The notes below the pieces were generated by a model that saw nothing but the letters and a program-made list of their open reading frames with translations, was not told where the DNA came from and made no database searches. 30,107 nt of DNA from Ophiothrix spiculata (Eukaryota; Echinodermata; Ophiuroidea; Amphilepidida; Ophiotrichidae), in assembly GCA_000969725.1 (NCBI GenBank), contig JXSR01S003803.1; one strand, 5' to 3'. This document shows, piece by piece, positions 9,077 to 21,047 of this stretch (its first letter is position 1; each line of letters begins with the position of its first letter). The position numbers and the translations under genes are program-made.

Positions 9077-9380
9077 GGCTGGAGTGGACCTTTAAACATG
9101 TTAAATGGCATAAATCGTTTTTGTACTCCAACTCTTAAACTAATTGCATACATTTTGTTAAAGTGTACATTTTTTGAAGCAGATTTTTACCCTGAACATG
9201 ATGGTGACATCAATTTTTGACCAAAAATGAAAACTTTGGCAAAAAGTGCTAAAATCCGTAATTTTTGGACCAAAGTTTCTGGAAAGCCTAACTAAAATTT
9301 GCATTTGTGAAATTTTTTGCTTTTTGGAATTTAGAAACAAATGTCTAGGAAGAGTTTTCTCAAATTTTCGATTTGAGAAG
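9077..9380. mobile_element. Truncated, diverged copy of the 254-987 TTAA MITE family
   Basis: A TTAA (9073-9076) precedes GGCTGGAGTGG. From there the sequence follows the left half of the 254-987 element in order: the GTACTCCAACTC / GTAACTCAGCAAC segment, then CCTGAACATGATGG / ACTGAACACGCTGG, TTTTTGGACCAAA, GGAAAGCCTAACTAAA, and finally TTTAGAAACAAATGTCTAGGAA. Homology fades shortly after CAAATTTTCGATTT, near where the palindrome centre would be. So this is a half element lacking the right arm. The overlapping 60- and 79-codon frames are by-products. Confidence 0.65.
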
Positions 9381-9384
9381 GTCT

Positions 9385-10250
9385 ACACCAGTCTTAAAGT
9401 ATGTTTCCTCTATCTTTTTCTTATGTTTCTGATTATTCCTTTTCTAATTTTATGTAGAAAGATTAGATCAGTTGGCCATATTTAGCAGGGCAAAAAATTA
9501 GAAAATCAATCATAAATCATGAATTCCAGTGACGATATTCCAGTATACATTTATACATGAAGTATGTTGCAAAAATATTTTCCAAAGATATATAAATATT
9601 GCATCTTACTTTGGCGTATTAAGTTTGAACTAAATAGTGGTGTCTAAGTTGACTTGTGTATTATGCTTTATGCTTAAAATCTGAAGCTGGCTGGTAGACT
9701 TTTGAAAACAACTAAACCTCCAAGCAAGCAAGTTAAAAAACATGATTTTGTGTACAATACGGCTCAAATACAAGGTTACGTCGGGCACCTGAGCAAACTG
9801 CATAAAGCCCGTTAGAAAACAATTACAAGCAAATCAGTAGGCGTAATAGCTAACTTATTTAGCTTAAAAACATTGCTTGAGATAATTAATGTGTTTAATT
9901 AAGAGATAACTAGATGCAACAAATGACATGATAGGGACTTAATTCTAATAGATATCTTCATTATACAGAATTAACTGGTTAAAACGATAAGAACACGATA
10001 CCCAAAGATGATACTGCGTCTAATCGGTTTGCTTATTATTTCACTGGTATTTCTTATAGGATCAAGCTGCATTATTAGCTAGGTAATGCTAAATAAGAAA
10101 CAAATTTATCTTATTTTGCAGGTAATTAAACATAAATGTGAAATGTTGATTTTTTTTGATATTTTTTGATTTTTATTTCTATATAAAGGAGAGAATGCGA
10201 AATTTCAAATTTGATTTTTTTTTGCAAAGAAAATCTATATATTACTGAAG
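9385..10250. other. AT-rich intergenic stretch, nothing recognised
   Basis: No supported coding sequence, RNA gene or bounded repeat. Confidence 0.4.
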
Positions 10251-10255
10251 TAATA

Positions 10256-10482
10256 CACTCTGAGAAAAAATGGTGCTAAAGGGGTTCTAAACTTGTCCTC
10301 TATATGGAACCCTATATGGGTCTTTAAGGAACCTAAATGAGTTCTAAAATAGCCGCTTAGCACCTTTTTAGGTTCTGTAATGAACCTTTTTAGGATCTTC
10401 AATTTTTAAGAACCCCTAAATTCTTCATGGTTCCATATAGAGGACAAAAAGGTTCCAAGTTGAACCTTTTGTTCTGAGAGTG
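10256..10482. mobile_element. TA-flanked MITE, 227 bp, CACTCTGAG ends
   Basis: The left end is CACTCTGAGAAAAAATGGTG and the right end is TTGTTCTGAGAGTG, with TA on both outer sides (10254-10255 and 10483-10484), compatible with a Tc1/mariner-type target duplication. Further in, GTCCTCTATATGGAACC pairs with GGTTCCATATAGAGGAC. The middle contains several AGGTTC/GAACCT motifs, also in inverted orientation. There is no coding capacity. Confidence 0.8.
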
Positions 10483-11018
10483 TATTTACCAATAATTCTT
10501 AAAATTTAACTTTAAAATATAAGTTATTTTATTTTAATTTTCAGAAATATCAAAATAAAAAATACAAATAAGGTAATATTTTGGTTAAAACACAAAATTC
10601 AAGTGCAACATGAAACAAACTTGTTTCTTTAAAAAAAAAAAGAATTAGGTCTATTAGTCTATGCCTGCTTTTATCAACGACACAGTATTTTATACGAAAA
10701 ACGACTTGACTACTCACAGTATCCTCTTTAAAATGGCGATAAGTTTATTTTAAAAACAATTAATATTTTTGTCCAAACGGTCATTTTTTGTAGTTAAAAT
10801 CCTCCGATTTTATTCAAATTTCACGTGCTAATACGGTCAAAATTCGTATCATGGAATTACAAATAATAATTAGGCTTTTCATGTTAACCACAGCATTTTT
10901 CGTTAAAAGTGCTTGACCGTAAAATTAAGTGTGCAAGTTGTTATTTCTATGGAGTATTTCATGAGGAGCCCTTTCATATGAAGACTGATTTATCATTTAT
11001 AATTCCATGCATCATAAG

Positions 11019-11473
11019 CAGCGTTCGAATTAAGGAAAAAAACATGGTTGTCCGACGGACAACCAGGTTGTAATTTTTGGTTGTCCGGCAGAAATTTGGT
11101 TGTCCGTCAGGCGCTGCGCCAGACTCTGATACCCCCAAAATTTGACATAGCTTTTCAAAACCGACAAGCAAAAAAAAAAAAGGTCTCCAAAGCGCACAGA
11201 CAACTACGAGACACATACTACTCATTTTTTTCAACAGCAAATTGATAAAAAGTCATATTTTTTACGGCGATCAGGGAATTGAAGACTAAAATGCTCAAAA
11301 ATTTTACAATTTTATCGACAGGTTCCAGCTTTGAAATAAACATGCTAAGAAGTATGTTTATTTGACTTTGAAAAATTTTGGTTGTCCGCTGGACAACCAC
11401 GGCATTAATCTAGGTTGTCCGGCGCTAGATTTGGTTGTCCCGGGCAACCGGACAACCAGAATTTCGAACGCTG
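11019..11473. mobile_element. hAT-like MITE, 455 bp, with perfect 8-bp target duplication
   Basis: The ends CAGCGTTCGAATT and AATTTCGAACGCTG are inverted repeats, and the octamer ATCATAAG flanks both sides (11011-11018 and 11474-11481). CAG-starting ends plus an 8-bp duplication are characteristic of hAT transposons. Near each end is a cluster of GGTTGTCC motifs in both orientations, including palindromic pairs at 11046-11064 and 11380-11398, and further copies around 11079, 11098, 11413, 11432 and 11448. Such subterminal repeats are expected transposase-binding sites, by analogy with known hAT elements. No transposase is encoded. Open frames across it are by-products. Confidence 0.9.
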
Positions 11474-11924
11474 ATCATAAGCATCTGTTTTGCAATCTGG
11501 CAATGTAAAAAATATCGAATTATTATCCGAACTGCGTAAATTTTGAGATTACGAAAAAAAAAGACGTAAACTTGCTTGAAGAAAACTATTGGCGCTATTT
11601 TTGAGATGTTTCTGAAAGAAAAAAAAAAAAAAAACAAGCACGAAAATATAATTTAGAGACTCTACTTCGTGTGTTTCCCCCAAACTGTCAGTGAACATGA
11701 TATTCCAGATCTCGTTGTTGAAAAAGAATTGTTCTCTTAAACAGATATATCCCTATTTATATTCCTGTTGACATTTGAATATCCATGGTTTATAACATGT
11801 TTCTGACTTGTAGGAAAAATCTTGTTGAATGGAAATAAGTTCATAAGTTCACAAGAAAAATAGCAAAAAAGAAGAACACATATAAAAAAAATCCGCGAAG
11901 GTTTATCAATTTGTGGTGTTTCAG

Positions 11925-11960
11925 CTGAGACGAAAATAACTAAAGTTATTTTCGTCTCAG
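11925..11960. repeat. 36-bp near-contiguous palindrome
   Basis: CTGAGACGAAAATAACT, two bases, then its exact reverse complement (17-bp arms). It lies in an unannotated AT-rich region. GTTTCAG repeats follow. Confidence 0.85.
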
Positions 11961-11964
11961 GTTT

Positions 11965-12770
11965 CAGTTTCAGGTTTTTTTTTTCATTTACAATGTCGTT
12001 GCAATGGCTCAATTTCAACCTTCTTTAGTATAGATCAAGTATAGTATTAGAACATTTTTAGCCTTTCATTTTTAATAAATAAATGAGTGAAATAAATGAC
12101 TTTATAGGTAATATTTGCAGCCAGGGTGGTTGATTAATGATTTAATAATATTCAATATTGTCGAAATTAATATAACGTCCACTGACATCTTAAACTTGAC
12201 TTACACAAGCTAAAGAAACATTTTATTATCGCAACTTGTACGACATTCAAAGCATTAAGACCATTTATCTTCTTGATATTAAATAACCACTTTAGTTTGG
12301 TAAACATGATAAAAGCGTTCTAAGCGACAAAGATATGAACTAATTCTTGCAAATTACATATTGAGAGCTTTGTTCCGGCTGGTCATAGCAAAGCACTCTG
12401 AAAAAGTCAACTGACGTTTTAGAAATAAATGGAGGCGGATTTGAACACTTGTTGTAGAAGAAAAAAGAAGAAAGGAAAGATGAAAGAAGACTATTTTAAT
12501 AATTAAAATAGGAGTCTTAATTATACTTAATTGATGATTATTATCAGATTCATATATGAATCATGTTAATTATAATTGGCCTTTTAATTAATGAAGCCTC
12601 GTAATATAATTATAATACGTCCATGAATGACGCAGTAAAGATGGTCATGCACGCTTATTCACAGATTTTTAAATAAGAAATTAATTAAGCAGAATGTATT
12701 TAATTTCTATGAGGTTTAGTAAAATAAACAAATGAATATTTCTCATAACTTTCATAAACGAAATTAGTTT
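11965..12770. other. AT-rich intergenic stretch, nothing recognised
   Basis: Short AATTA-rich palindromic patches occur near 12500-12620, but no bounded element or gene is visible. Confidence 0.4.
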
Positions 12771-12774
12771 CAGA

Positions 12775-13090
12775 CACACCCCACCCACGTCCCGAAATGC
12801 GTGTCATGCAAGTGCCTCATAAGTCCATTCTATTGTCTGAAACTGGTATCCATGTGTCAGTGCCGCTATAAACTTGAAAAATTACAACAAATTACGTCAC
12901 GAGTTATCTTTTCGAAATTACTCAGAAATATGAACAAAAAATAGGACACTAAGCATAGAAGCTAGTAAATGCGGTAAGTGGCCATTGAAACGCTTTTATT
13001 CCCAATCAAACAAAAATGACCACTCGAAGCCCATACGTCCAAAAGCTTGCAATTCTGACGTTGCTATTTGTTTTTAAAATATTATTGCTT
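12775..13090 (+). repeat. Dispersed duplication, copy 1
   Basis: The order of blocks CAAGTGCCTCATAAGTCCATT, TGTCTGAAACTGGTATCCA, GTGGCCATTGAAACGCTT, AAAAATGACCACTCGAAGC and AATTCTGACGTTGCTATTT matches a second copy at about 14128-14450 in the same orientation. The middle of each copy is much more divergent than the blocks. Inside each copy, GTGG(C/T)CATT and AATGACCA(C/T) form an inverted pair. Confidence 0.65.
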
Positions 13091-13457
13091 GATGATACTT
13101 GGAGAGTTTACGTTACTCTAGTTTTTCAGTTTGGTGATACTTAAACTTCTTTTATCGATGTAGCATTTTTAATGCGTATTACTAAAAGTCATTTAGTGAG
13201 TGTTCACTTAAATTATATTTCATTTCAGCACAAATAAGTTATTTTTCAATGAATTTAGTACATAATATATACCGTCACAAATGAAGCGAGATACACCTCG
13301 CGAACGAAATCAATTACACATACCTGACATGATATCTCAGAACATGAGGGGGAATATATCTTTGTAAAAGTTGCCTTTGACCATTTGAAGTTTTTGATAT
13401 TATGTTATATGTTTAATGTGCTTAACATTTTATCAAAATCGGACTATTGTTTTTGAG

Positions 13458-13484
13458 TTTTTTTTTTTTTAGGGGGGGGGGGGG
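13458..13484 (+). repeat. Adjacent homopolymers T13-A-G13
   Basis: Thirteen Ts, one A and thirteen Gs occur in a row. The G run could form a quadruplex and is prone to sequencing error. Confidence 0.8.
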
Positions 13485-13847
13485 TTAAATACATTTTCAA
13501 TCAAATTTTTTTCCTTGTCTTGATTTTTTTTTATAGAGCTCACCCCATGCACGGATAGAAAAAAAATACAATTTCTGTTTGGGAAATACTTCTCATGTAC
13601 CAAGTAACAAACATAGTATGACTGAAATACCTGCTTATATGGTCGAATAAAAAAAGCTGAGTTTTCGCTTATAGTCAAAAAAACGTTTCATTTTATGTGG
13701 AATGAGCAATTTCATTTAAACACACAAGTTATTTTCTATTGGGTTAGTAAAATAAATCAAACTAATAGTGATAAGCCTCACAAATGAAGCGACAATCAGG
13801 GTAAAAAGTGTTGGCACATTTTGCTATATGTCTCAATGATTTTTAAA

Positions 13848-13945
13848 GTTTCCCCCGTTCCCCCACCCAAAGTTGGTCCAAATATAAATGTCATTATTTT
13901 ATCCAACATAATTTGAAACTTGGGTGGAGGGGAGGGGTATAGGGA
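13848..13945. repeat. Imperfect hairpin with C-rich and G-rich arms
   Basis: CCCCCGTTCCCCCACCCAAAGT on the left can pair imperfectly with ACTTGGGTGGAGGGGAGGGG on the right, with about 50 bases of AT-rich loop. Confidence 0.5.
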
Positions 13946-14127
13946 GATGATATTTTGCACATTTGACTTGAACATCATTTGCTGCAACTGCTACTCCTAT
14001 AAACGGTGGAATGGACACAAAAGAACTCATCCATTCCAACGACTTTTTTCCTTGATTGTAGATAAACATCTCAAACAAAATTAACCAAAATGTCACGAAG
14101 TACAAATACTTCAAACGCCAGCTTCAG

Positions 14128-14450
14128 TAGACAGCATCACGCATACTCAAAATGCGCGTGTCACACAAGTGCCTCGTAAGTCCATTTCATTGTCTGTAAC
14201 TGGTATCCACGTGCCTTCCTTCCCCGATCAACCAAAATCCATTATTGTACAAAATCATAATTTTCCATCAGGATATGTCTTAATAAAATTATTATGACAA
14301 CTAAAAGTGGTCATTGAAAAGCTTCAGATTTTGCAAAAATGACCATTCGAAGCTCAGATTTAACTATAAGAATAATCGTATATTCAAAACACCAGAATTC
14401 TGACGTTACTATTTTAACATTTCCGATTTTGAACGTCAATGCTTTTGCTT
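14128..14450 (+). repeat. Dispersed duplication, copy 2
   Basis: The partner of 12775-13090, with blocks CAAGTGCCTCGTAAGTCCATT, TGTCTGTAACTGGTATCCAC, GTGGTCATTGAAAAGCTT, AAAATGACCATTCGAAGC and AATTCTGACGTTACTATTT in the same order. Confidence 0.65.
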
Positions 14451-14454
14451 GTAA

Positions 14455-17300
14455 CTTCAGAATTTATTTCCAGATTAACGTTATTTAAATTCCTTGTGTG
14501 CAGTATCTCTTATATCTCTCTAATTTTTAATAACTTATACATTCATTGCATTGTAACATTGATTTCTTTTAAAATGATGTTACTTTAAAATTGAATTTTT
14601 TAACTTGAAGGTCTTATTACACGAATTCTTGCAACAAACACAAACTGTTAAATCACTCAACTTCCGTTTGCGTACTTTGAAAACAATAGTAATATCCTTA
14701 TTTTGACCTAGTAACTTTTAAAACAATACTATAACAAGTATATGGTGTTTAATCCATGCCATTGGTATTTACAAGTTCTTTATAGTTCCCACCCAGTCGC
14801 GTGTGTGTAAAATAAAAAATAATCAGATCATACTAATTACTCGCGTGGAGAAAAATACTTTCAAGTGGTTTTTAAACCACAGATTGGACATGAGATCTGA
14901 TTAACATACAAGTAGCTTACGGGGCTAAAATCGTGAAAATAAACCTTTTGAATTAAATTTTGTAAACTCAGAAGCTACTTAAGTTTTAGCGGGTGTAACG
15001 AAATCATTTCTGGTCTATTTTCCCTAAAACAAAGAGTTTTGATTTTGTCCCTGCAAAATTACACTTTACAGAGAGTTATAAAATGGAAGTAAAACTTTAA
15101 AGTAATTATCTCTTTTGAAACATAGAACCTCATAAAGATACATTAAGTTAACATGTATATAATATCACAACATCATGAACATATAATAATGACCTATTTT
15201 AGAACATCTTCAAAAATACTTGTTTACTTTTCAAAAGTCCCATGTTCTTTTTAAAATACTTTAGTGAGTAAAATAAAGTGATTAAAGGATTTACATGATT
15301 TGTACTCATTTGTACATTGCACTTTGAGAATAAACGTTTTTCATTAGGACGCGGTCGAAGGGATCTGCCATAAGATTCTTATCTATTTAAAGACAATGTT
15401 TAAATGATCAATTGCATTTTGCCTATTTTTTCAAAAATCTTTATTTGAAATCAAAAATTCTGTACCCTAAATTAAGTAGCGAAAATAAATTACCGACGAG
15501 GTATATATTTCGTTGCCAATCGATGATGTTTAATAAAGAATATTTTAAACTCGCATTGGTCAACACATCTGCTCGACAGCGAAGCTACTATGATATTGAA
15601 TCGTATAATGTTCAATGATTGTTTTCAACAAATGTTATTATTTGGAATGGTAATAAGCTATAATTCAACAACCATTTTCTCAAATAGGAGGCAATGTTTA
15701 ATATGAATGTTAAATTTTGCCAAAATAAACTAAACACATTGTACATACTACAGCCTGCATCATGCATGTATGCAACACCAGTCTTGTATGTTAATGAATT
15801 CAACTTAAAAGGACTGGCCTAGATTCTTCCCGCTACTTTGTACCTACATATATAAGTATAGTTTTCCGTAATTTTGTGGAATATTGGAGAAAATTCTTTA
15901 CCAAGTTCATTTTTCTCCAGCGAAAAAATAAAGTTTGAAAACAGTGTTTCTAGTTTCAAATCTTTTAAGTATATTGTTTCTGCACTTGTATTGGGCGAAA
16001 AAAATATTTCTGGTGAAATTGTTCAATAAATTATCTCTAGGAGTTTTGCTTGATCTTTTATTTGATAAATCCATCTGAGGTACAAATTTAGGATTTAGAA
16101 AATACTGAATAGTCACACCGATCACATAATGATATATTGCAAATTAATTCTCTCTCAATTTGAGCCACTTTTGTGTAGATTTTGTGGAGTTCGCTACATA
16201 ACATAAGTAAAATCTAAATTGATATAATAAAATCTTTAAAACTGAAATATCATAATTTAGCGCAATTCCTAAGTTTTTAATTTAAGTGGAATCTAGACTA
16301 GTCCCTTTAAAACACAATTCTGTAAGTTCGCACCATTCTTGTGTATTTTGCCCTAAGGTCGCCCTTAAGTTGAAATAACGGTTACGACTTAAATCAGCAA
16401 TACTCAAATTTTTTATTCGCTTCAAACAAGATTTTCGCATAGTAGCGGTTTCTTAATTTAGTATATTATGCTTTATCTTCCCCCTGGCTGTGGCATGATA
16501 GGGTCCCTAGTAAAATGACGACGGAATAATATTTATAGCGCAGATTAACTCTATATGTAATTGATATTAGAATTATAATGACGTGATGGAAATATTGATG
16601 TAAAATTTAAAAAATATTCAGTAAATTAGAAAGAGAGCAGTTCATTTCCAATTAGGTTTAGTGTACTGATTTATTCCTTATTACATTAAAGATGTATTTT
16701 AATCACCCCATACAATGCCATAAGAAGTCCGATTGTGAGTTAGCCATGAATTTGGTGGAATTATCCCTACGATTATTTTTATAGCCCCAAATCATTTATA
16801 TCCACAATGAATGATAATTTGGCGTATGTCAGATGCATTTGTGCTTTTATTTGATTCGATATGAATTTCAAATTCGATCAAATTCGTTTCCAATATGCAT
16901 TGCATGCATTGCTCAGTTTCTGTTGGATTTAGATTATGCTAAGATTTTAAAGTTAACAAAAATAAGGATATTTCGTTAGCTTTGAATACAGATTTGCAAA
17001 CAAGGAAGCACACGGTTCGGACGAATCTTTTAAAAATGATGAATTGCCTTAACATAAAAACTAATTAGGGTTATAGTTTGTCGATTTTTTTCCCTTTTGA
17101 CTTTGGTATAACACTATACAAAACCACAGGACACATAGATTAAGGGAGTAACAACATTTTATGTCCCCATACCATTTTTTATATATACATGTATATAACA
17201 ATTTGAACTTTTGATTATAGCAGCATGGATGTGAAAAAATTAGTTGCTGAAGAGAAATTCACTAAATTATTTCCCTATTCTTGAGATGAATTTACAAATT
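14455..17300. other. Long AT-rich intergenic stretch, nothing recognised
   Basis: Several 60-72-codon frames occur, as expected by chance, and none has a recognisable peptide. Minor palindromic patches occur, for example TATATACATGTATATA near 17184 and ATGCATTGCATGCATTGC near 16896. No tRNA, snRNA or clear exon was found. Confidence 0.4.
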
Positions 17301-17811
17301 ATTTTGTCTTGACCAATGGAAATCCAACAAGTGCCTGTGGAAACGGTGGATCCGGTGGGCCGATAAGCAGCCGCAATTCATCAAAGATTCTCTTTTATTT
17401 CTATCAAGATGTCTTGGCTCATCATGCGCCTCAAAAAAGTATAAATTTGCCTCAGAGAGAGTTCACTGTCTTTCAGATTTCTCTTCATGTAATGGGGTGT
17501 GTGTGAGTGTGTGACAGTTTATACTCTTCACACGGCGACTCATATATAATAATAATTCAAATTATGCAAACAGTACATTTAACATGTTTAAAATCTTATC
17601 GTTGCCGAATATGGATATAACAATGCATAAAAACTGGAAAATATTTTGGTATTAATCGGGTAATTTAGCTTACATGACTTTAAGGGTTGGATAGAAATGC
17701 TGACTTTCTGATCCGTACGCGTGCAAGCTGTCAGCATGTTTCGGTGTAAGCTCCTCGGGGTAAATTCCCACGGTGAACAAGATTATATGAACGTTTATTT
17801 AACTATATACG

Positions 17812-17951
17812 TCATACGTTTAACTAGCATGGTAAATCATACTCTTTTTGAGGAGGAGGAGGAGGAGGAGGAGGAGAGGAGAGGAGGAGGAGACTTAGGA
17901 GGGAGCTGTTCAGACGATAGATACTTACAGTCAAATAATATTGACGAGATA
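17812..17951 (+). repeat. GGA-rich segment, copy 1 (partner at 29521-29745)
   Basis: TAGCATGGTAAATCA, then ACTCTTTT, then a GAG/GGA run (about 17850-17904), then GAGCTGTTCAGACGATAGAT and TTACAGTC are shared in the same order with 29521-29745. The 87-codon frame over this interval gets its poly-Glu stretch from the microsatellite, and the frame is not conserved in the partner copy. Confidence 0.75.
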
Positions 17952-17984
17952 AATAATATAAATCAACGATGGCATCGAGCTTAA

Positions 17985-18324
17985 AGGAGATTGGTCTGAT
18001 TTTTCAAAATTAAGTTTTTAATTTCAAATGAAAGATGACCACTCTTAAAGATTTTTAAACTTAAAAGTTTCGAATTTCAGCTCAATCGGTCTAACCGTTT
18101 TAATTTTATGGGCAATTTTGTATTTCAGAGCTACCCATTTATACGTTACTGTGTAAAATTAATTATGATTACCATAATTAGACACATTTTCATGTATATC
18201 TCCAAAACGAAACGTAATTCAGCCGTGACATTTCATATGGGTTATGAGAAAAGTATGAGCAACATTTTGGTACCAAAATCTCAAAAAGTTTGAAAAAAGT
18301 TTGAGGCAATCGGACCATGCTCCT
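17985..18324. mobile_element. TTAA-flanked MITE, 340 bp, AGGAGATTGGTC ends
   Basis: The left end AGGAGATTGGTCTGATT and the right end, whose reverse complement is AGGAGCATGGTCCGATT, are imperfect terminal inverted repeats of 17 bp or more. TTAA lies on both sides (17981-17984 and 18325-18328). The interior is unique, AT-rich and non-coding. The termini differ from the other two TTAA families in the window. Confidence 0.75.
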
Positions 18325-18664
18325 TTAAGGTAACCTCATGAGTAATCAAAACAATGCATCGATTCCCCCAAACAGTTCAAACTATATATTTTATTGCATG
18401 TATGCGATAAAACAGTTTGAACTCTAATGATTCATTTCCCCCACTATATCAATATCAAAAGTAATTAAATATATATTTTACAATCTGCTAAGTTAGGTAC
18501 ATGAATATCATTTCGGTAACAATAAAAAAGCATTTCCCCTACCGAATTAGAATTTGAAAATAACGTATTTTTAATTTTGACACATGTTCATACTAACTCA
18601 AACACACCATGAAAACCAAACACTGTGACTTGCCTAAAATGTGTAAACATGAAGAGCAAAATCT

Positions 18665-19545
18665 CTAATTGAAATGAAAATCTCGGGTTACAAAAACACT
18701 CAACCCGTAGAAATAACATAATAAAATTGAGCACTGCAGCACTCGTCATTTATCATTTTAGAGAAGATAAAAAAGATAATAAAATGGAAGCAGTGGAGGA
18801 AATTGATTGAATCGAAACCTTTCGCATTATCTTTGTTTCACTTAGAATCGGGTATTTCTTCAAGATAATATGCCTTCTGTATTACAAATCATTGTTGTAT
18901 ATACATTTTATATAATAGACGCTGGGGAAATAAAAAAATACGGAAAGTCATTATTAATCTTTTGGAAAAGATTTAAATGTGTGCAGACATGAAACATTTA
19001 CTTACAATCTGTTTGATATTTGCAATAGAGTCTTCCGAATACGTTCTTCAAATAGACATTGCAATGTTATTGACAATATAAGGAACGATATTTGAAATCC
19101 CATAACATTCCTACATTAAAATCCACTTTTACTGACATTTGTATTCCCAAGGAAAATAAAATGAAATCGATGACGTCACCGATTGCATTGAAGATTCATA
19201 ACATGCCCTAAGGTAACCTCACGAGAAAAAGCGAGAAATGCATCTCCTAGTTTTTAACTCGCTCGAAAACTCACAAATGACGGTCAGTCGGGGGAAGCTA
19301 GAAGAGAGCGAGAGTTTATTGTTTTTCTTGCCCGTATATCTACCGAGCAAATTAAAGTGTGCTACGCTCTCTAAGGGCTAGTTTATGAGGACTTTACGAG
19401 GAGATAATAATATTGCGGATGCTTTTTAACTAGATTTCTTGTAATGCAATTTGGAAAATCGGATTGGAAATGACTGCCATTTAAAGTCATCTTTCAAATT
19501 TGTGAGCGATTGATTTTCGAAAATACAAAAAAAGGTATAATCCAG
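18665..19545 (+). repeat. Giant inverted repeat, left arm, outer segment
   Basis: This segment matches, in reverse complement and in order, about 25760-26637. Clear landmarks are CACTCAACCCGTAGAAATAA, AATACGGAAAGTCAT, CATTCCTACATTAAAATCCA, ATCGATGACGTCAC, TAAGGTAACCTCACGAGAAA, GTGTGCTACGCTCTCTAAGG and GATTTCTTGTAATGCAATTT. Divergence is moderate, with many small indels. No coding capacity is evident. The boundary near 18665 is where similarity stops; no terminal motif or target duplication was found there. Confidence 0.85.
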
Positions 19546-19549
19546 GGAG

Positions 19550-20485
19550 TGTCTGTGTCTGTGCTTTAACATAACTGAGAAATATTTCCTATTGTTGTTT
19601 TTTTCAATTATATCTCATGTAGATACCACGCACTGTTTAAATAAATAATCTGTGAAAATACGTTACACATATTAGCAAAACTTACACTATGGTAAATTGC
19701 CAGTTTAAATACCGTAAAATACGATATTTAAACTGGCAATTTGATGAATCCCAATTGAGGTGTCTGGTCCATGATTAGATCTGCCCAAAATTGTCTAGTA
19801 AAAATCGGCATGAATAATATTTTATCAATGTAGAACTGATTTTTAAAATAAAAATTGTGGGTCACCCGACTCGTTTTTGTATGCGAATCGGTTTAAAAAC
19901 AACATTTTTAGAGAAGTTTTTTGGGGAAAAATAGTACAGAGGTCTATGGGATATGTGGCAAAAGTGATATTATTTAGTGTTGATTCAAAAACTTCCCCCC
20001 GAAATCATTTGTCAATCACAATGGTTGCGGACAAGTATGTTCTTTAAAATAAAACAATGAAAATTGGGGTTCCCTAACTAATTTTCCAGAAAAATATTAA
20101 AATATGGCAATCTTTAGTTTCAAAACACTACTCAGAGTATATGCGCATGCGTATTGCAGCACTTACCAACTCGGAAACTAGCGCGTACTGGTACGCGTGG
20201 ACGGCGCATGGACCAGATACCTTAAAGTTTAAATAACTTATTTTTACATATCTTTGCAGGTAAGTTTCCGTATTATTACAGATTCGCGTATTTGGTTTTT
20301 AGAATAATACATAATATTTTTGACAAATCACAAGACGTTTAACCAACAAATATGGATGTTACATACACTATATATTATTCTAGTTTCAACCCTAATTCCA
20401 CTGATTCTTGCAATTAAAATACAAGAAATACCACTTAAATACAGGATTACCTTTATTTTATGGTTGATTTCAAACAGTGTAGGTA
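19550..20485 (+). other. Left-arm-specific sequence without a partner in the right arm
   Basis: After about 19610 similarity to the right arm is lost until 20489. The stretch holds the hairpin at 19694-19742, a GC-richer patch near 20150-20215 and a 64-codon frame (20320-20514) with no recognisable product. It probably represents one or more insertions in this arm, or a deletion in the other. Confidence 0.45.
19694..19742. repeat. Hairpin with 17-bp perfect arms
   Basis: AAATTGCCAGTTTAAAT (19694-19710) and its exact reverse complement (19726-19742) are separated by 15 bases. Confidence 0.85.
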
Positions 20486-20488
20486 AAG

Positions 20489-20648
20489 TAGATAAAATTG
20501 CACAAGATTGGTAAATGATTGTGCCCTTTTATACGCATGTAAACATCTCTACTGTAGCTTTGTTTGAAATGACGGGGCCACCTAGTTTCAAATTCATTTT
20601 CTTAAAAGGTGAAAATCCGTTACATGCGTGATTGAGAGTATTTGCTTC
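20489..20648 (+). repeat. Giant inverted repeat, left arm, second segment
   Basis: It matches the reverse complement of about 25185-25338: GATAAAATTGCACAAGATTGG, AATGATTGTGCCC, GTAAACATCTCTACTGT, ACGGGGCCACC, CTTAAAAGGTGAAAATCCGT and GAGAGTATTTGCTT. Confidence 0.85.
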
Positions 20649-20837
20649 TATATAAAAACAAGTGTTTTCCTACCTTGGCTATGTATGAAATAACTTATGT
20701 AAAGATGGTATTTAGCTGGACTCTTCTTTATTGTGATTAATTTTAAATGATCAACGATTTCCTCGAAAAAATTGTGCTCCTGCTCATGCAAAATGGCAAC
20801 AGTTATGTGCAGTACGGAGATATAGCTTACGGTAATT

Positions 20838-21047
20838 GGGAAAACTTAGTCTTGATGCAATCGACACCTCTGCTATGTCCCAAGCGCTGCACTGTTCTAC
20901 GATGAAAATAAACAAATTACAGAGGAAATTGTTTGAAATTAAATCGATTATCATATTGTATTGCACCATATTTCATATCGCGCTATATTAATTTTGCTTA
21001 CATGCCCATGATGACGTTGAATGGAAGTGATATTGAATTCTTGAATT
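20838..21047 (+). repeat. Giant inverted repeat, left arm, third segment
   Basis: It matches the reverse complement of about 24408-24595: ATAAACAAATTAC, GAGGAAATTGTTTGAAATTA, CATATTTCATATCGCGCTAT, ATTAATTTTGCTTACATG, GACGTTGAATGGAAGTGA and TTGAATTCTTGAATT. Confidence 0.85.

Noticed and set aside
17309-17506. 65-codon frame starting MTNGNPTSACGNGGSGG
   Set aside because: Slightly GC-richer but no recognisable domain, no splice evidence, and it ends in a GTGTGTG patch.
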